From Sinorhizobium sp. RAC02 (GTDB lineage Bacteria; Pseudomonadota; Alphaproteobacteria; Rhizobiales; Rhizobiaceae), in NCBI RefSeq assembly GCF_001713395.1, contig NZ_CP016450.1:2170001-2234000 (forward strand): a DNA stretch of 64,000 nucleotides. The letters run 5' to 3'. The notes below the pieces were generated by a model. That model had not been told where the DNA came from. It made no database searches and saw only the letters and a list, made by a program, of their open reading frames with translations. This document shows positions 18,289 to 26,057 of this stretch, piece by piece. The translations under genes and the position numbers were made by a program. Numbering within the stretch: position 1 is the stretch's first letter; the number at the start of each line of letters is the position of its first letter.

Positions 18289-18344
18289 CATGTCTGTCGC
18301 ACCATGCTCGCTTGCGGAGGCGTGAGGATCGAACAGGAGCGTCC

Positions 18345-19436
18345 ATGAACCCCAAGCATCTTTCCGGGCTGGCCGCCCTCATGGCGCTAGCGGCCCTGTC
18401 TTTTCCCGCCAAGGCAGCGGATGTGGAACCGTGGAAGACGCCGGAAAACGCCATCGTCATCGACGCCTACGAGCTGAACGAGATCGACTGGTCCGAAATG
18501 CTGTCCGACAAGCGCATCGCCGGCTTCATCTCGAAAGCCTCCGACGGCCTGCCGGAGAGCTATAGCTGCAAGGGCGAGCATAGCGGCGACACGGTGGCGC
18601 ACTGCAAGACCATGTGGCGCAAATATGCTGTGAGCCGCGAACTCTACGAAACGCGCCGCCTGCTTGCCCGCGCCAAAGGGCTGCTGTGGGGCGCCTATCA
18701 CCTCGCCCGCCCTGGCAACCCGATCGATCAGGCAAATCATTTCCTCGACTATGCCAAGCCGCAGGACGACGAGATGATGGTGCTCGACATCGAGGGCATC
18801 GATGCGGAAAACTATATGTCGCTCGAGGATGCGCAGATCTTTGCCGGCCATGTGAAGACGCGCACCGGCCGCTACCCGGTGCTCTATACCAACCATTCCA
18901 CCGCCCGGTACATCGCGCTCAACCGCGACACATACCGCATCCTCTCTCGCCTGCCGCTCTGGTATGCCCGCTACAAGCCCGGTATCGAGGGCGCATTCCC
19001 GATGGGCAACTGGGACAATTATGCGCTCTGGCAGTTCTCCGCCGCCGCGAACTGCTCCAAGCGCCGCTGCCCCTATCGCGTCAAGGGTGCGGAAAACGAC
19101 ATCGACGTCAACGTCGCGCCGATGACCAGGGCAGAGCTGCAAAAGGCCTGGACGTTCGGCGCCCTGCTGCCGGAAAAGCCCTTCGAGCCGCTGGATGAGA
19201 TGCTCACCGCGTCCATCCCGACGGGCGGCGCACTCAACGCCACGGCCGAAGCGACCGCCTCTGTCGGCACGGCCGCCCAGACGGCCGGCATCGTCACGCT
19301 CGCCGGCGGCAAGACACCATTTCCGGTGACGGTCAGCGCAGAGGTTCGCGCCGGCATTATGGCGAACGGCACCACGACCACCCTGCTCGGGCCTCGCGTG
19401 GTCGAGGTTACACCGATGAACTACCAGGATTTCTGA
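18345..19436 (+). CDS. GH25 family lysozyme-like protein
   Basis: A 363-residue secreted protein. Signal peptide 1-24 (ending FPAKA), then a GH25 (N-acetylmuramidase, TIM-barrel) domain: VIDAYELNEIDW, GFISKASDG, GLLWGAYHLARPG, MMVLDIEGID (the catalytic D-x-E), PVLYTNHSTAR, LPLWYARY and YALWQFS. Family members cleave the beta-1,4 bond of peptidoglycan. The C-terminal 100 residues (TASIPTGG...VEVTPMNYQDF) are low-complexity and of unknown role. ATG at 18345 follows AACAGGAG. A CtrA-like box precedes it. Next gene, a phosphatase, starts 32 bases downstream. Confidence 0.88.
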   Translation: MNPKHLSGLAALMALAALSFPAKAADVEPWKTPENAIVIDAYELNEIDWSEMLSDKRIAGFISKASDGLPESYSCKGEHSGDTVAHCKTMWRKYAVSRELYETRRLLARAKGLLWGAYHLARPGNPIDQANHFLDYAKPQDDEMMVLDIEGIDAENYMSLEDAQIFAGHVKTRTGRYPVLYTNHSTARYIALNRDTYRILSRLPLWYARYKPGIEGAFPMGNWDNYALWQFSAAANCSKRRCPYRVKGAENDIDVNVAPMTRAELQKAWTFGALLPEKPFEPLDEMLTASIPTGGALNATAEATASVGTAAQTAGIVTLAGGKTPFPVTVSAEVRAGIMANGTTTTLLGPRVVEVTPMNYQDF

Positions 19437-19468
19437 GGGCCAGCCCGCAGCCCCGCAAGAGCGTCCGA

Positions 19469-20122
19469 ATGAGCTATACGTTCGCCGTTGGCGACATTCA
19501 CGGCTGTATCGATCCGCTGAACAGGCTGCTCGCCCGGATCGACGGCTATGCCGCGTCGGGCACGGTGGTCTTTCTCGGTGACTACATCGATCGCGGGCCG
19601 GACAGCCGCGCGGTGCTCGACCGGCTGATGGCCGGCCCCTCCGCCAATTTCCGGTGGATATGCCTGATGGGCAACCATGAGGACATGATGTGCGGGGCCT
19701 ATGACGGGCGCAGCGACCGCGACTGGTGGCTCGACAATGGCGGCCTTGAAACCGAAATGTCGTTCGGCGGCAAGGTGCCGGCCGGCTGTCTCGACTGGGC
19801 GGCAAAGCTGCCGCTCATGCATATCGACGCGCGCAGGCTGTTCGTCCATGCCGGCGTATCCCCCGCCTTCCCGCTGGATCGGCAAAGCAGGCGCGACCTG
19901 CTGTGGCTACGGTTTCGATCCGATGAGCCAGAAGACTATTGGGGCAGGCACCTGGTCCACGGCCACACGCCATCGAAATACAACCCCCAGACCGTTGGCA
20001 ATCGCACGAATGTCGATGGCGCCTGCGTGTTCGGCGGCAAGCTCGTCTGTGCGGTTTTCGACGACGACATCGCCGGTGCACCGATCGACTTCATCGAAGT
20101 CGCGGCCACCGACGATGGATAG
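19469..20122 (+). CDS. PPP-family serine/threonine protein phosphatase
   Basis: A 217-residue metallophosphoesterase with all di-metal motifs in order: GDIHG (8-12), GDYIDRG (37-43), GNHED (68-72), LFVHAGV (126-132) and LVHGHTP (163-169). This is the bacterial PrpA/PrpB-like bis-metal phosphatase group acting on phosphoproteins (or on dinucleoside tetraphosphates in ApaH relatives; the length and VHAGV/HGHTP favour PrpA). No ribosome-binding site stands out. It follows the lysozyme gene by 32 bases and is convergent with the reductase gene, 15 bases away. Confidence 0.9.
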   Translation: MSYTFAVGDIHGCIDPLNRLLARIDGYAASGTVVFLGDYIDRGPDSRAVLDRLMAGPSANFRWICLMGNHEDMMCGAYDGRSDRDWWLDNGGLETEMSFGGKVPAGCLDWAAKLPLMHIDARRLFVHAGVSPAFPLDRQSRRDLLWLRFRSDEPEDYWGRHLVHGHTPSKYNPQTVGNRTNVDGACVFGGKLVCAVFDDDIAGAPIDFIEVAATDDG

Positions 20123-20137
20123 GTCGAGTACCGTCCG

Positions 20138-21241
20138 TCACGCCTCGATCGACACGTCGCCGATCGGCCGCGAGCAGCAGGCGAGGATGTAGCCCTCCTC
20201 GATCTCGTCGTCGAGAATGCCGCCATTGTGGCGCATGTCCACGTCGCCGGAAATCTTCAGGACACGGCAGGTGCCGCACAGGCCGCCCTCGCAGGCCGCA
20301 CCGATGCGCACGCCGGCGGCGCGCGCCGTCTGCAGGATCGTCTGGCCGGGCGGGCATTTGCCTTCCTTGCCGGCCATGGTGAAGGAGATGGTGGCCACCG
20401 CATTGGCATCGACCTCGATCTCGCCGGCGCCGGCACGGATGGCGATCTCCTCCGGTGCCGGTGCTGCTGCCGGCTGGAAGCTCTCCTCGTGGTAGCGCTC
20501 CATGTTGAAGCCGCAGACCTTCAGCATATCCCTGACGCCGCGCATGAACGGTTCCGGGCCGCAGCAGAAGACGGTGCGGTCGCGGAAATCCGGGGCGAGC
20601 AGCGACAGACGCGCCGCGTCGATGCGGCCGCGCAGGCCATGCCAGCCATCGCGCGGATTGTGGCCCTCGACGACGAAACCGAGTGCCAGGTTCGGCATGT
20701 GGGCCGCCAGACATTCGAGTTCGGCCTTGAACAGCAGGTCGTCCGGCCTGCGCGCGCAGGTGACGAAGGCGACGTCCGACTGCGGTGCGCAATCCGACAT
20801 CCAGCGGGTCATCGACATCATTGGCGTGACGCCGGAGCCGGCCGAGATGAAGAGGTATTTTTCAGCGGGATAGCGCACGAAGGAAAAGTCGCCGAGCGGT
20901 CCGAAGGCCTTCAGCTTCATGCCCGGCTTCAGATGATCGAACATCCACCGCGTGCCGATCGAGCTCTTCTGCGCCTTCACCGTCACGGCGACGGAGAAAG
21001 GCCGCGAGGGCGTCGAGGACAGCGTGTAGGTGCGCATCACCGGCTCGTCTTCGGAGACGGGCAGCTCCAGAGTGACGAACTGGCCCGGCAGATACCGGAA
21101 CCAGTTGTCGCGATCCGAACGGAAGGTGAAGGTCATCACATCCGTCGTCTCGACGGTCGCGGCAACGCATTCGAGAAGGTTGTGGCGATCGTGCCAGGGA
21201 TTGAGTTCGTCGAAATGGCGGAAATGGCTGGCGATCGTCAT
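20138..21241 (-). CDS. gbcB: Rieske-oxygenase partner reductase (GbcB-like)
   Basis: A 367-residue flavin/iron-sulfur electron-transfer protein. FAD-binding RTYTLSSTPS (70-79), NAD(P) region with SAGSGVTPMMS and CCGPEPFM, and a C-terminal plant-type [2Fe-2S] ferredoxin: CEGGLCGTC plus a distal Cys in ACCSRP. It supplies electrons to the oxygenase encoded immediately upstream (1-base gap). The hybrid arrangement (flavoprotein + C-terminal ferredoxin) is that of glycine betaine demethylase reductase GbcB and stachydrine-type reductases; the exact substrate of the pair is inferred from family only. Same B12-riboswitch-led transcript. Confidence 0.82.
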   Translation of the reverse strand: MTIASHFRHFDELNPWHDRHNLLECVAATVETTDVMTFTFRSDRDNWFRYLPGQFVTLELPVSEDEPVMRTYTLSSTPSRPFSVAVTVKAQKSSIGTRWMFDHLKPGMKLKAFGPLGDFSFVRYPAEKYLFISAGSGVTPMMSMTRWMSDCAPQSDVAFVTCARRPDDLLFKAELECLAAHMPNLALGFVVEGHNPRDGWHGLRGRIDAARLSLLAPDFRDRTVFCCGPEPFMRGVRDMLKVCGFNMERYHEESFQPAAAPAPEEIAIRAGAGEIEVDANAVATISFTMAGKEGKCPPGQTILQTARAAGVRIGAACEGGLCGTCRVLKISGDVDMRHNGGILDDEIEEGYILACCSRPIGDVSIEA

Positions 21242-21242
21242 C

Positions 21243-22487
21243 TCACGCCACCCGCGACAGCGGTTGCTTGGCGCCGTCGAGCCGTTCGATCATGAAATTG
21301 GCGTACCATTCGACGAACTGCATGACGCCACCTTCATCTTCCGGCGAATAAGGTCCGGGCTGGTAGGCCGGCGAGCGGATGCCGAAGGCATTTTCCTCGA
21401 CGATCCGGCGGTCCTGGTCGTTGGTCTCGGTCCAGACATGGGTGAGTTCGTCGAGACGGTAATCGACGCCTTCCACGGCATCCTTGTTGACCAGCCACTT
21501 CGTCGTGACCTGCGTCAGTTCGGGCCCTAGCGGCAGCACGCGGAAGGTGATGGCGTGGTCGGCCAGCACGTGGTTCCACGTCGTCGGGTAGTGGAAGAGC
21601 AGCAGCGTGCCGATATGGCTTTCCAGCACGTCGCTCGACAGCGGGCGTGCAACGGCGCGCGCGCCCGACATGGTATAGCTCTCCGCATCCTGGATCAGCG
21701 GCATGCGGGCGGCGCGGAACTGGCCGGTCGGCGACATGCGGAATTCGCTCGGCAGGCCGGCGGTCTCGCACTTCGCCCAATGCTCGGCGATGACCGGATC
21801 ATCCTTGGCGCCCTGCACGCCGGTGGCGCTCGGCGCTTCCGGATAGGTGCGGCAGAGTTCCGGATGGTTGGCGGCACAGTGGTAGCACTCGCGGTTGTTT
21901 TCCCAGACGAGCTTCCAGTTGCCCTTTTCGATGATCGTGCTTTCGAAGGCGACCTTGGTCTCCCCGAGGCGGTGACGGGCGAGATAGGGCTCGACCATGG
22001 CGCGGAACGGCGCAAAATCCGGAGCCTCATCGGCAAGGCAGATGAAGATGTAGCCGCCGACGGTCTCGCAATGCATGCGCTTCAGGCTATGCTGCGTCCT
22101 GTCGAAATCCTCCGCCATGTGACGGGCGAAGAGCAGCGAGCCGTCGAGTTCGTAGGTCCACTGGTGGTAGGGACAGACGAGTTTGGCCGACGAACCCTTG
22201 TTCTGGGTGCAGACGCGCGAGCCGCGGTGGCGGCAGGAATTGTGTAGCGCGCGCACCGTGCCCGAGCGGTCGCGGGTGATGACGACGGGATAATCGCCGA
22301 CCTGCACGGTGAAATAGTTGCCGGCCTTGGGGATCTCGCAGTCATGGCCGATGAACAGCCAGTCGCGATACCAGATCGTCTCCAGATCGAGCTTGTAGTG
22401 GTCTTGGTCGATGTAGAAGGCCTGCTCGAGGCTGTAGCCGTCGCGCCGGTTCTTGAGCTTGCGGAGCACGTCGCTGCGAATGTCCAT
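21243..22487 (-). CDS. gbcA: Rieske oxygenase alpha subunit (GbcA-like)
   Basis: A 414-residue Rieske non-heme iron oxygenase. The [2Fe-2S] motif is CRHRGSRVC with a second pair CPYH (about residues 85-108). The mononuclear iron site region is ENNRECYHCAANHPEL, and a later His/Asp segment is present. Closest family by motif and partner is glycine betaine monooxygenase GbcA (converts betaine to dimethylglycine and formaldehyde); related demethylases act on carnitine- or stachydrine-like compounds, so the substrate is provisional. ATG at 22487 follows GAGGATCC. Its leader contains a cobalamin riboswitch, unusual for this enzyme class. Confidence 0.82.
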   Translation of the reverse strand: MDIRSDVLRKLKNRRDGYSLEQAFYIDQDHYKLDLETIWYRDWLFIGHDCEIPKAGNYFTVQVGDYPVVITRDRSGTVRALHNSCRHRGSRVCTQNKGSSAKLVCPYHQWTYELDGSLLFARHMAEDFDRTQHSLKRMHCETVGGYIFICLADEAPDFAPFRAMVEPYLARHRLGETKVAFESTIIEKGNWKLVWENNRECYHCAANHPELCRTYPEAPSATGVQGAKDDPVIAEHWAKCETAGLPSEFRMSPTGQFRAARMPLIQDAESYTMSGARAVARPLSSDVLESHIGTLLLFHYPTTWNHVLADHAITFRVLPLGPELTQVTTKWLVNKDAVEGVDYRLDELTHVWTETNDQDRRIVEENAFGIRSPAYQPGPYSPEDEGGVMQFVEWYANFMIERLDGAKQPLSRVA

Positions 22488-22519
22488 GCCGGATCCTCAG
22501 AATATCCAAATTATTGCCA

Positions 22520-22566
22520 CGCAATTCCGAACGGAAAACCGCTTCACACTTTTCCTGGAACTGCTT
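22520..22566. repeat. rhizobial interspersed palindrome, copy A
   Basis: Reads CGCAATTCCG..ACGGAAAACCGC..CACTTTTCCTGGAACTGCT, a variant of a repeat seen at 23801, 32490, 63310 and 63620 in this window. Copy A lies in the leader of the Rieske oxygenase, between the riboswitch and the start codon. Confidence 0.7.
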
Positions 22567-22649
22567 TCGGATGAGGCGCACAGAAGGAGACGGCATCCAC
22601 GCGGCAAGCCGCACGGAGTGCACGCTTCCCGGCCGCCCGCCGCAGCCAG

Positions 22650-22890
22650 TCACGATCGTTTCTCCAGGCTGGTTTCCGGGCTGAGGAGTGTTCTTGTCGG
22701 GCCATGACCGCGTCCAAAAAGTCGAAAACCTTTCGGGGTCATGCCTTCCGAACCAGTGCAGCGCCTTCCCAGACCTCCCGTCCAGTGGCTTCTGCTGCAC
22801 CTTGCTCCAACACCGTTGCGGGGGCAGCGCCGGAATTCAACCGGCTTCCCAATTCTCCACCCTCCCTGAGGAATGGCACCTTGAGTGTTC
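22650..22890 (-). ncRNA. cobalamin (B12) riboswitch
   Basis: Read on the minus strand, the conserved parts occur in the right order: GGTGCC (around 22879), GGGAAGCCGGTT, GCTGCCCCCGCAACGG (the conserved L5/core), AGCCACTGG (the B12-box region), GGGAAGGC, then CCGGAAACCAGCCTGG near 22665. This is the adenosylcobalamin riboswitch pattern of proteobacteria. It is followed by about 160 bases of leader, including a GC-rich hairpin (near 22596-22610) and repeat copy A, before the GbcA-like gene. Normally B12 binding lowers expression; here that would repress the demethylase when B12 is plentiful. Boundaries are approximate. Confidence 0.92.
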
Positions 22891-23182
22891 CTATCTAAAC
22901 GCAAGAATCGTCGCGCAACATGTCGGAAAACGACATGGCCTCCTGATTTGACGACAGCTGTTTCCAGAAGAGCCAGGGCGTGGCGGGGTAACTTTCTCCA
23001 GTCATACCAAAGCGATATGCCTAATTTTTCGGCGCATTGCCTCGACAATGGCGATGCTGTGGCCAAGCATCACACGCTTGTCATATTGCGACCACGATGT
23101 TGCCGGGACAGGAATTGGGAGTGCGACAGCAAGGATTGCTTAACGACGTTTTCCTAAACTCGTCTGCGATCAGGGCGCGAGG
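22891..23182. other. promoter region, riboswitch leader to DUF gene
   Basis: Together with the leader (22488-22890) this makes a 695-base stretch without a coding gene. 22891-23182 should hold the minus-strand promoter of the riboswitch transcript and the plus-strand promoter of the gene at 23183. I see no strong palindrome or terminator in it. Confidence 0.5.
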
Positions 23183-23803
23183 ATGGAGTGCCGCCACGTG
23201 CAGCAGACGAAATTTCGATATTACGACGCCGTTGCCTACAAGCGTGCGAACCCGCCGAAAGCAGCCGTACACACGCAATTTCTCCGGACCGGCCGTATCG
23301 ACCGCGACGTCAGCTGGAGCCCAAGCGAGAAGCGTTACCTCTCCTATCAGGAAGTGGCCGAGCGCACCGGCCGCAAGCTGGAGCGGGCGGGCAGCGTCAC
23401 CCATGACCGTATCAACGGCTTTCATGAGACGATCCAGTTTCCCAAGCTGATCTTCCACCGCACGCTGGCCGAGACGCCGCATCTCGGCTACTGCCACATC
23501 ACGGTGGCCAATTCCCGCTTTGCGGAATTCCCGAACGTGCAATGGGCCTTCTACATGACCAATTTCCGTGCCGAGATCGGCGACGGGGAACAGTTCTTCG
23601 CCGGCATTTCGAAGAAGCCGGGCCGCATGTATTTCGCCATCGCGATCACCCCGACGGAAGAGGAAGGCCGCCTCACCATCGACCGCAAGGTGCGCGGCAA
23701 CGGCGTGATCTTCCGCACCGACGACCCGAAACTTGCCATGAAGAACGTGCTGATGCTCGGTGCCCGCAACGAGGCGCTCCGCAAGATCATCCGCGCGCTT
23801 TAG
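23183..23803 (+). CDS. conserved hypothetical protein (probably DUF6656)
   Basis: A 206-residue protein, basic N-terminal half (KFRYYDAVAYKRANPPKAAVH), a central HLGYCHITVANSRFAEFPNVQWAFYMTNF block, and a C-terminal part with FAIAITPTEEEGRLTIDRKVRGNG. No signal peptide or TM. It resembles a rhizobial-restricted family I recall as DUF6656, an assignment I cannot check here. The ATG at 23183 follows GCGAGG. Its stop codon lies inside an interspersed palindrome that also overlaps the stop of the convergent GGDEF gene. Confidence 0.6.
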   Translation: MECRHVQQTKFRYYDAVAYKRANPPKAAVHTQFLRTGRIDRDVSWSPSEKRYLSYQEVAERTGRKLERAGSVTHDRINGFHETIQFPKLIFHRTLAETPHLGYCHITVANSRFAEFPNVQWAFYMTNFRAEIGDGEQFFAGISKKPGRMYFAIAITPTEEEGRLTIDRKVRGNGVIFRTDDPKLAMKNVLMLGARNEALRKIIRAL

Positions 23804-23852
23804 AGCATTTCCGGGGATAGAACCGCGGCGCACCCTCGCTGGAATTGCTCTA
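23801..23852. repeat. interspersed palindrome, copy E, between convergent genes
   Basis: Inverted ends TAGAGCATTTCC and GGAATTGCTCTA bracket a variable centre (rich in CGCGGCGCAC). It contains the stop codons of both convergent neighbours (TAG at 23801-23803; the GGDEF stop at 23850-23852), so it may serve as a two-way transcript-end hairpin. Confidence 0.7.
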
Positions 23853-24908
23853 GGACGCCCGGTACAGCATCCATTCCTTGCCGACCGGCACTTCGTCGCC
23901 GCGACCGTAGACGACGACGAGATCACCCCCGGCGCCCTTCGCCTCCAGAAGCGCCCGGTCGCAGGCCGATGCGAGGTCGAGCGCGCTGTCGGCGCGGTCC
24001 GACATGCACACACCGGCTGACAAGGTCAGATGGCCGAGATTGCGGCCGGTGCGGGGGTCGCGGAGCGCAACCGTCTGGAACGCTGCGCGCAACAGATCGA
24101 CAAGCCGTGTCACCTCGCCCTCGTCCGACGTCTGGAACAGGAAGCCGAAGCGCAGGCCGTCGAAGCGCACGGCGAGATCGTTGGCCGGAAATACCTGGCG
24201 GATGAGACCGCCGTAGAAGGTGACGAGATGGTCCGAAAGGGCCTCGATCTGGGCCGGCGAGAAACGGCGATCGGCATCGACCTCGGCGACGACGACGCCA
24301 CAAAGCATCGGCAGGTCCGGATTGGCATAGACCCGGGCGAGCGCCTTGTTGAAGGCGCGGCGGTTGCCGAGTTTCGTCGGCGGATCGATGAATTTCATCG
24401 CCTCGAAATCCGCCATCTCCTTCTGGATGCCTTCCATGACGGCCGATTGCGCGGCGACCTTTGCGGCCATTTCCGCCGTGTGGCTGACGCGCTGTTCGGT
24501 CGCGCGTTGCAGGGCCTCGAGCGAGCCGCCGAGCATATCCACCCCGCCCGCTTTTTGAATGACCTGCGAGGCCTCGCCGATCAGCCGGCCATAGTCGGAA
24601 AGCGACGTCCGCTCCTGGCTGAGCAGGTCCATGAAATTGCTCATCTCGCCGCTGATCGCACCGGCGGAGCGTTGCAGCACGCCGGCCTCATGCTGGTGGG
24701 GCAGGTACTTCCGGCCGAGTTCATCGAGCATGGCCTGGGTCTTGTACTTGCCGAGCGCCACGAAATCGCGCACCAGATCCGGATTGGCGCCGGCATAGGC
24801 CTCGTAGACCAGTTCATAATTACGCGGCAGGCCATCGATGCCCATCTGCTTCATGGCCGTTGCGACGCGCAGGGCGATGTCGGTCGTCGAGGATTTCTTG
24901 TGAGTCAT
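23850..24908 (-). CDS. degenerate GGDEF-domain protein
   Basis: A 352-residue protein. The N-terminal two-thirds is helical (TTDIALRVATAMKQMGIDGLPRNYELVYEAY; heptad-like RATEQRVSHTAEMAAKVAAQSAV), then a GGDEF domain begins at DPPTKLGNRRAFNKALARV. The metal/GTP motif is changed: where GGDEF is expected the sequence reads DGLRF (AVRFDGLRFGFLF), so diguanylate cyclase activity is probably lost. Late-domain landmarks (LTLSAGVCMS, ALLEAKGAGGD) are kept. Start at 24908 chosen for its position after a GGTGCGGGG-rich leader; 25031 gives a longer version. May act as a sensor or partner rather than a cyclase. Confidence 0.8.
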   Translation of the reverse strand: MTHKKSSTTDIALRVATAMKQMGIDGLPRNYELVYEAYAGANPDLVRDFVALGKYKTQAMLDELGRKYLPHQHEAGVLQRSAGAISGEMSNFMDLLSQERTSLSDYGRLIGEASQVIQKAGGVDMLGGSLEALQRATEQRVSHTAEMAAKVAAQSAVMEGIQKEMADFEAMKFIDPPTKLGNRRAFNKALARVYANPDLPMLCGVVVAEVDADRRFSPAQIEALSDHLVTFYGGLIRQVFPANDLAVRFDGLRFGFLFQTSDEGEVTRLVDLLRAAFQTVALRDPRTGRNLGHLTLSAGVCMSDRADSALDLASACDRALLEAKGAGGDLVVVYGRGDEVPVGKEWMLYRAS

Positions 24909-25069
24909 CTGGTGCGGGGACCTGCGTGCGGGAGTGTTCACCTCACCCATAGCAGGCCGCTCTTTCGACCCCTCTAACCCGATCATTCGAATTTTAAGCA
25001 ATCCGCCTGTGCCCTTGGCATTTGCCGCCAAAGCCCTGTAAAGGAGGCCGGAAACGACGGAAGGGCGAC

Positions 25070-26044
25070 ATGGCTTACATCGTGGATACGCGGACGGAAC
25101 CGGAGGTGGCGCTGGCGCGAGCCTCGGAGGTGCTGAGCCGCGGCGTGCCGGTCGCGATCCCTACGGAAACGGTCTACGGCCTTGCCGCCGACGCCACCAA
25201 TCCGCTGGCGATCACCCGCATCTATGAGATGAAGGGGCGACCGCGCTTCAATCCGCTGATCTGCCACATGGCCGATCTTGCCATGGCAGAGCAACATGCC
25301 TTCTTTGATCCGCTGTCGCGCCAGATTGCAGAGGCCTTCTGGCCCGGCCCGCTGACCCTCATTCTGCCGATCCGGCCGGAGAGCGCCATCCACCCGCTGG
25401 CGCGCGCGGGGCTCGATACGGTCGGCATCCGCGTGCCGACGGGTTTTTCCAGCCGGCTGCTTGCCGCCTTCGGCCGGCCGCTGGCGGCCCCCAGCGCCAA
25501 CACCTCCGGCCGTATCAGCCCGACGACCGCCCGGCATGTCGCCGAGGATTTTGGCGCGCGGCTGGAGCTGGTGCTCGATGCCGGGCCGGCCGTGGTTGGG
25601 CTTGAATCCACCATCCTCAAGGTCGAGGGCGAGACGATCCGGCTGCTCAGGCCCGGCGGGCTGGATGCGGCCGAGGTTGAACGCGTCACCGGCCGCCCGG
25701 TGCTGCGCAACGACACGGCGGGCGCCACGATCGAGGCGCCAGGCATGCTCGCCTCGCATTATGCGCCCGACGCGCCTGTGCGGCTCGATGCCCGTGACGT
25801 GCGGCCGGGCGAAGTGCTGATCCGCTTCGGCGGCAGGGCGCTTCCCGGCGAGGCCGATGCGGCGCTCGTGCTGGACTTGAGCCCCAGCGGTGATCTCGCG
25901 GAAGCCGCCGCCAATCTATTCGGCTATATGAAACAGGCGGATGCCACGGGCGCAGGCTCGATTGCATTTTCGCCGATCCCTTCGGATGGCCTCGGCGAGG
26001 CGATCAACGACCGTTTGCAGCGCGCGGCCGCCCCGCGCGGCTAA
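25070..26044 (+). CDS. tsaC: L-threonylcarbamoyladenylate synthase (Sua5 type)
   Basis: A 324-residue YrdC/Sua5 protein that makes threonylcarbamoyl-AMP from threonine, bicarbonate and ATP for tRNA t6A37. Motifs: VAIPTETVYGLAADA, IYEMKGRPRFNPLICH, VGIRVPTGFSSR, and AAPSANTSGRISPT (S-x-N binding loop). The C-terminal extension (PGMLASHYAPDAPVRL onward) is the Sua5-specific domain, so Sua5-like length rather than short TsaC. ATG at 25070 after GGAAGGG. Followed 13 bases later by an FAD-linked dehydrogenase gene, likely co-transcribed. Confidence 0.93.
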   Translation: MAYIVDTRTEPEVALARASEVLSRGVPVAIPTETVYGLAADATNPLAITRIYEMKGRPRFNPLICHMADLAMAEQHAFFDPLSRQIAEAFWPGPLTLILPIRPESAIHPLARAGLDTVGIRVPTGFSSRLLAAFGRPLAAPSANTSGRISPTTARHVAEDFGARLELVLDAGPAVVGLESTILKVEGETIRLLRPGGLDAAEVERVTGRPVLRNDTAGATIEAPGMLASHYAPDAPVRLDARDVRPGEVLIRFGGRALPGEADAALVLDLSPSGDLAEAAANLFGYMKQADATGAGSIAFSPIPSDGLGEAINDRLQRAAAPRG

Positions 26045-26057
26045 AAAGGAAGACGTG

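Noticed and set aside
22342..22800. Minus-strand reading frame through the B12 riboswitch leader
   Set aside because: It runs through riboswitch core and repeat copy A and overlaps the start of the Rieske gene; peptide without similarity.
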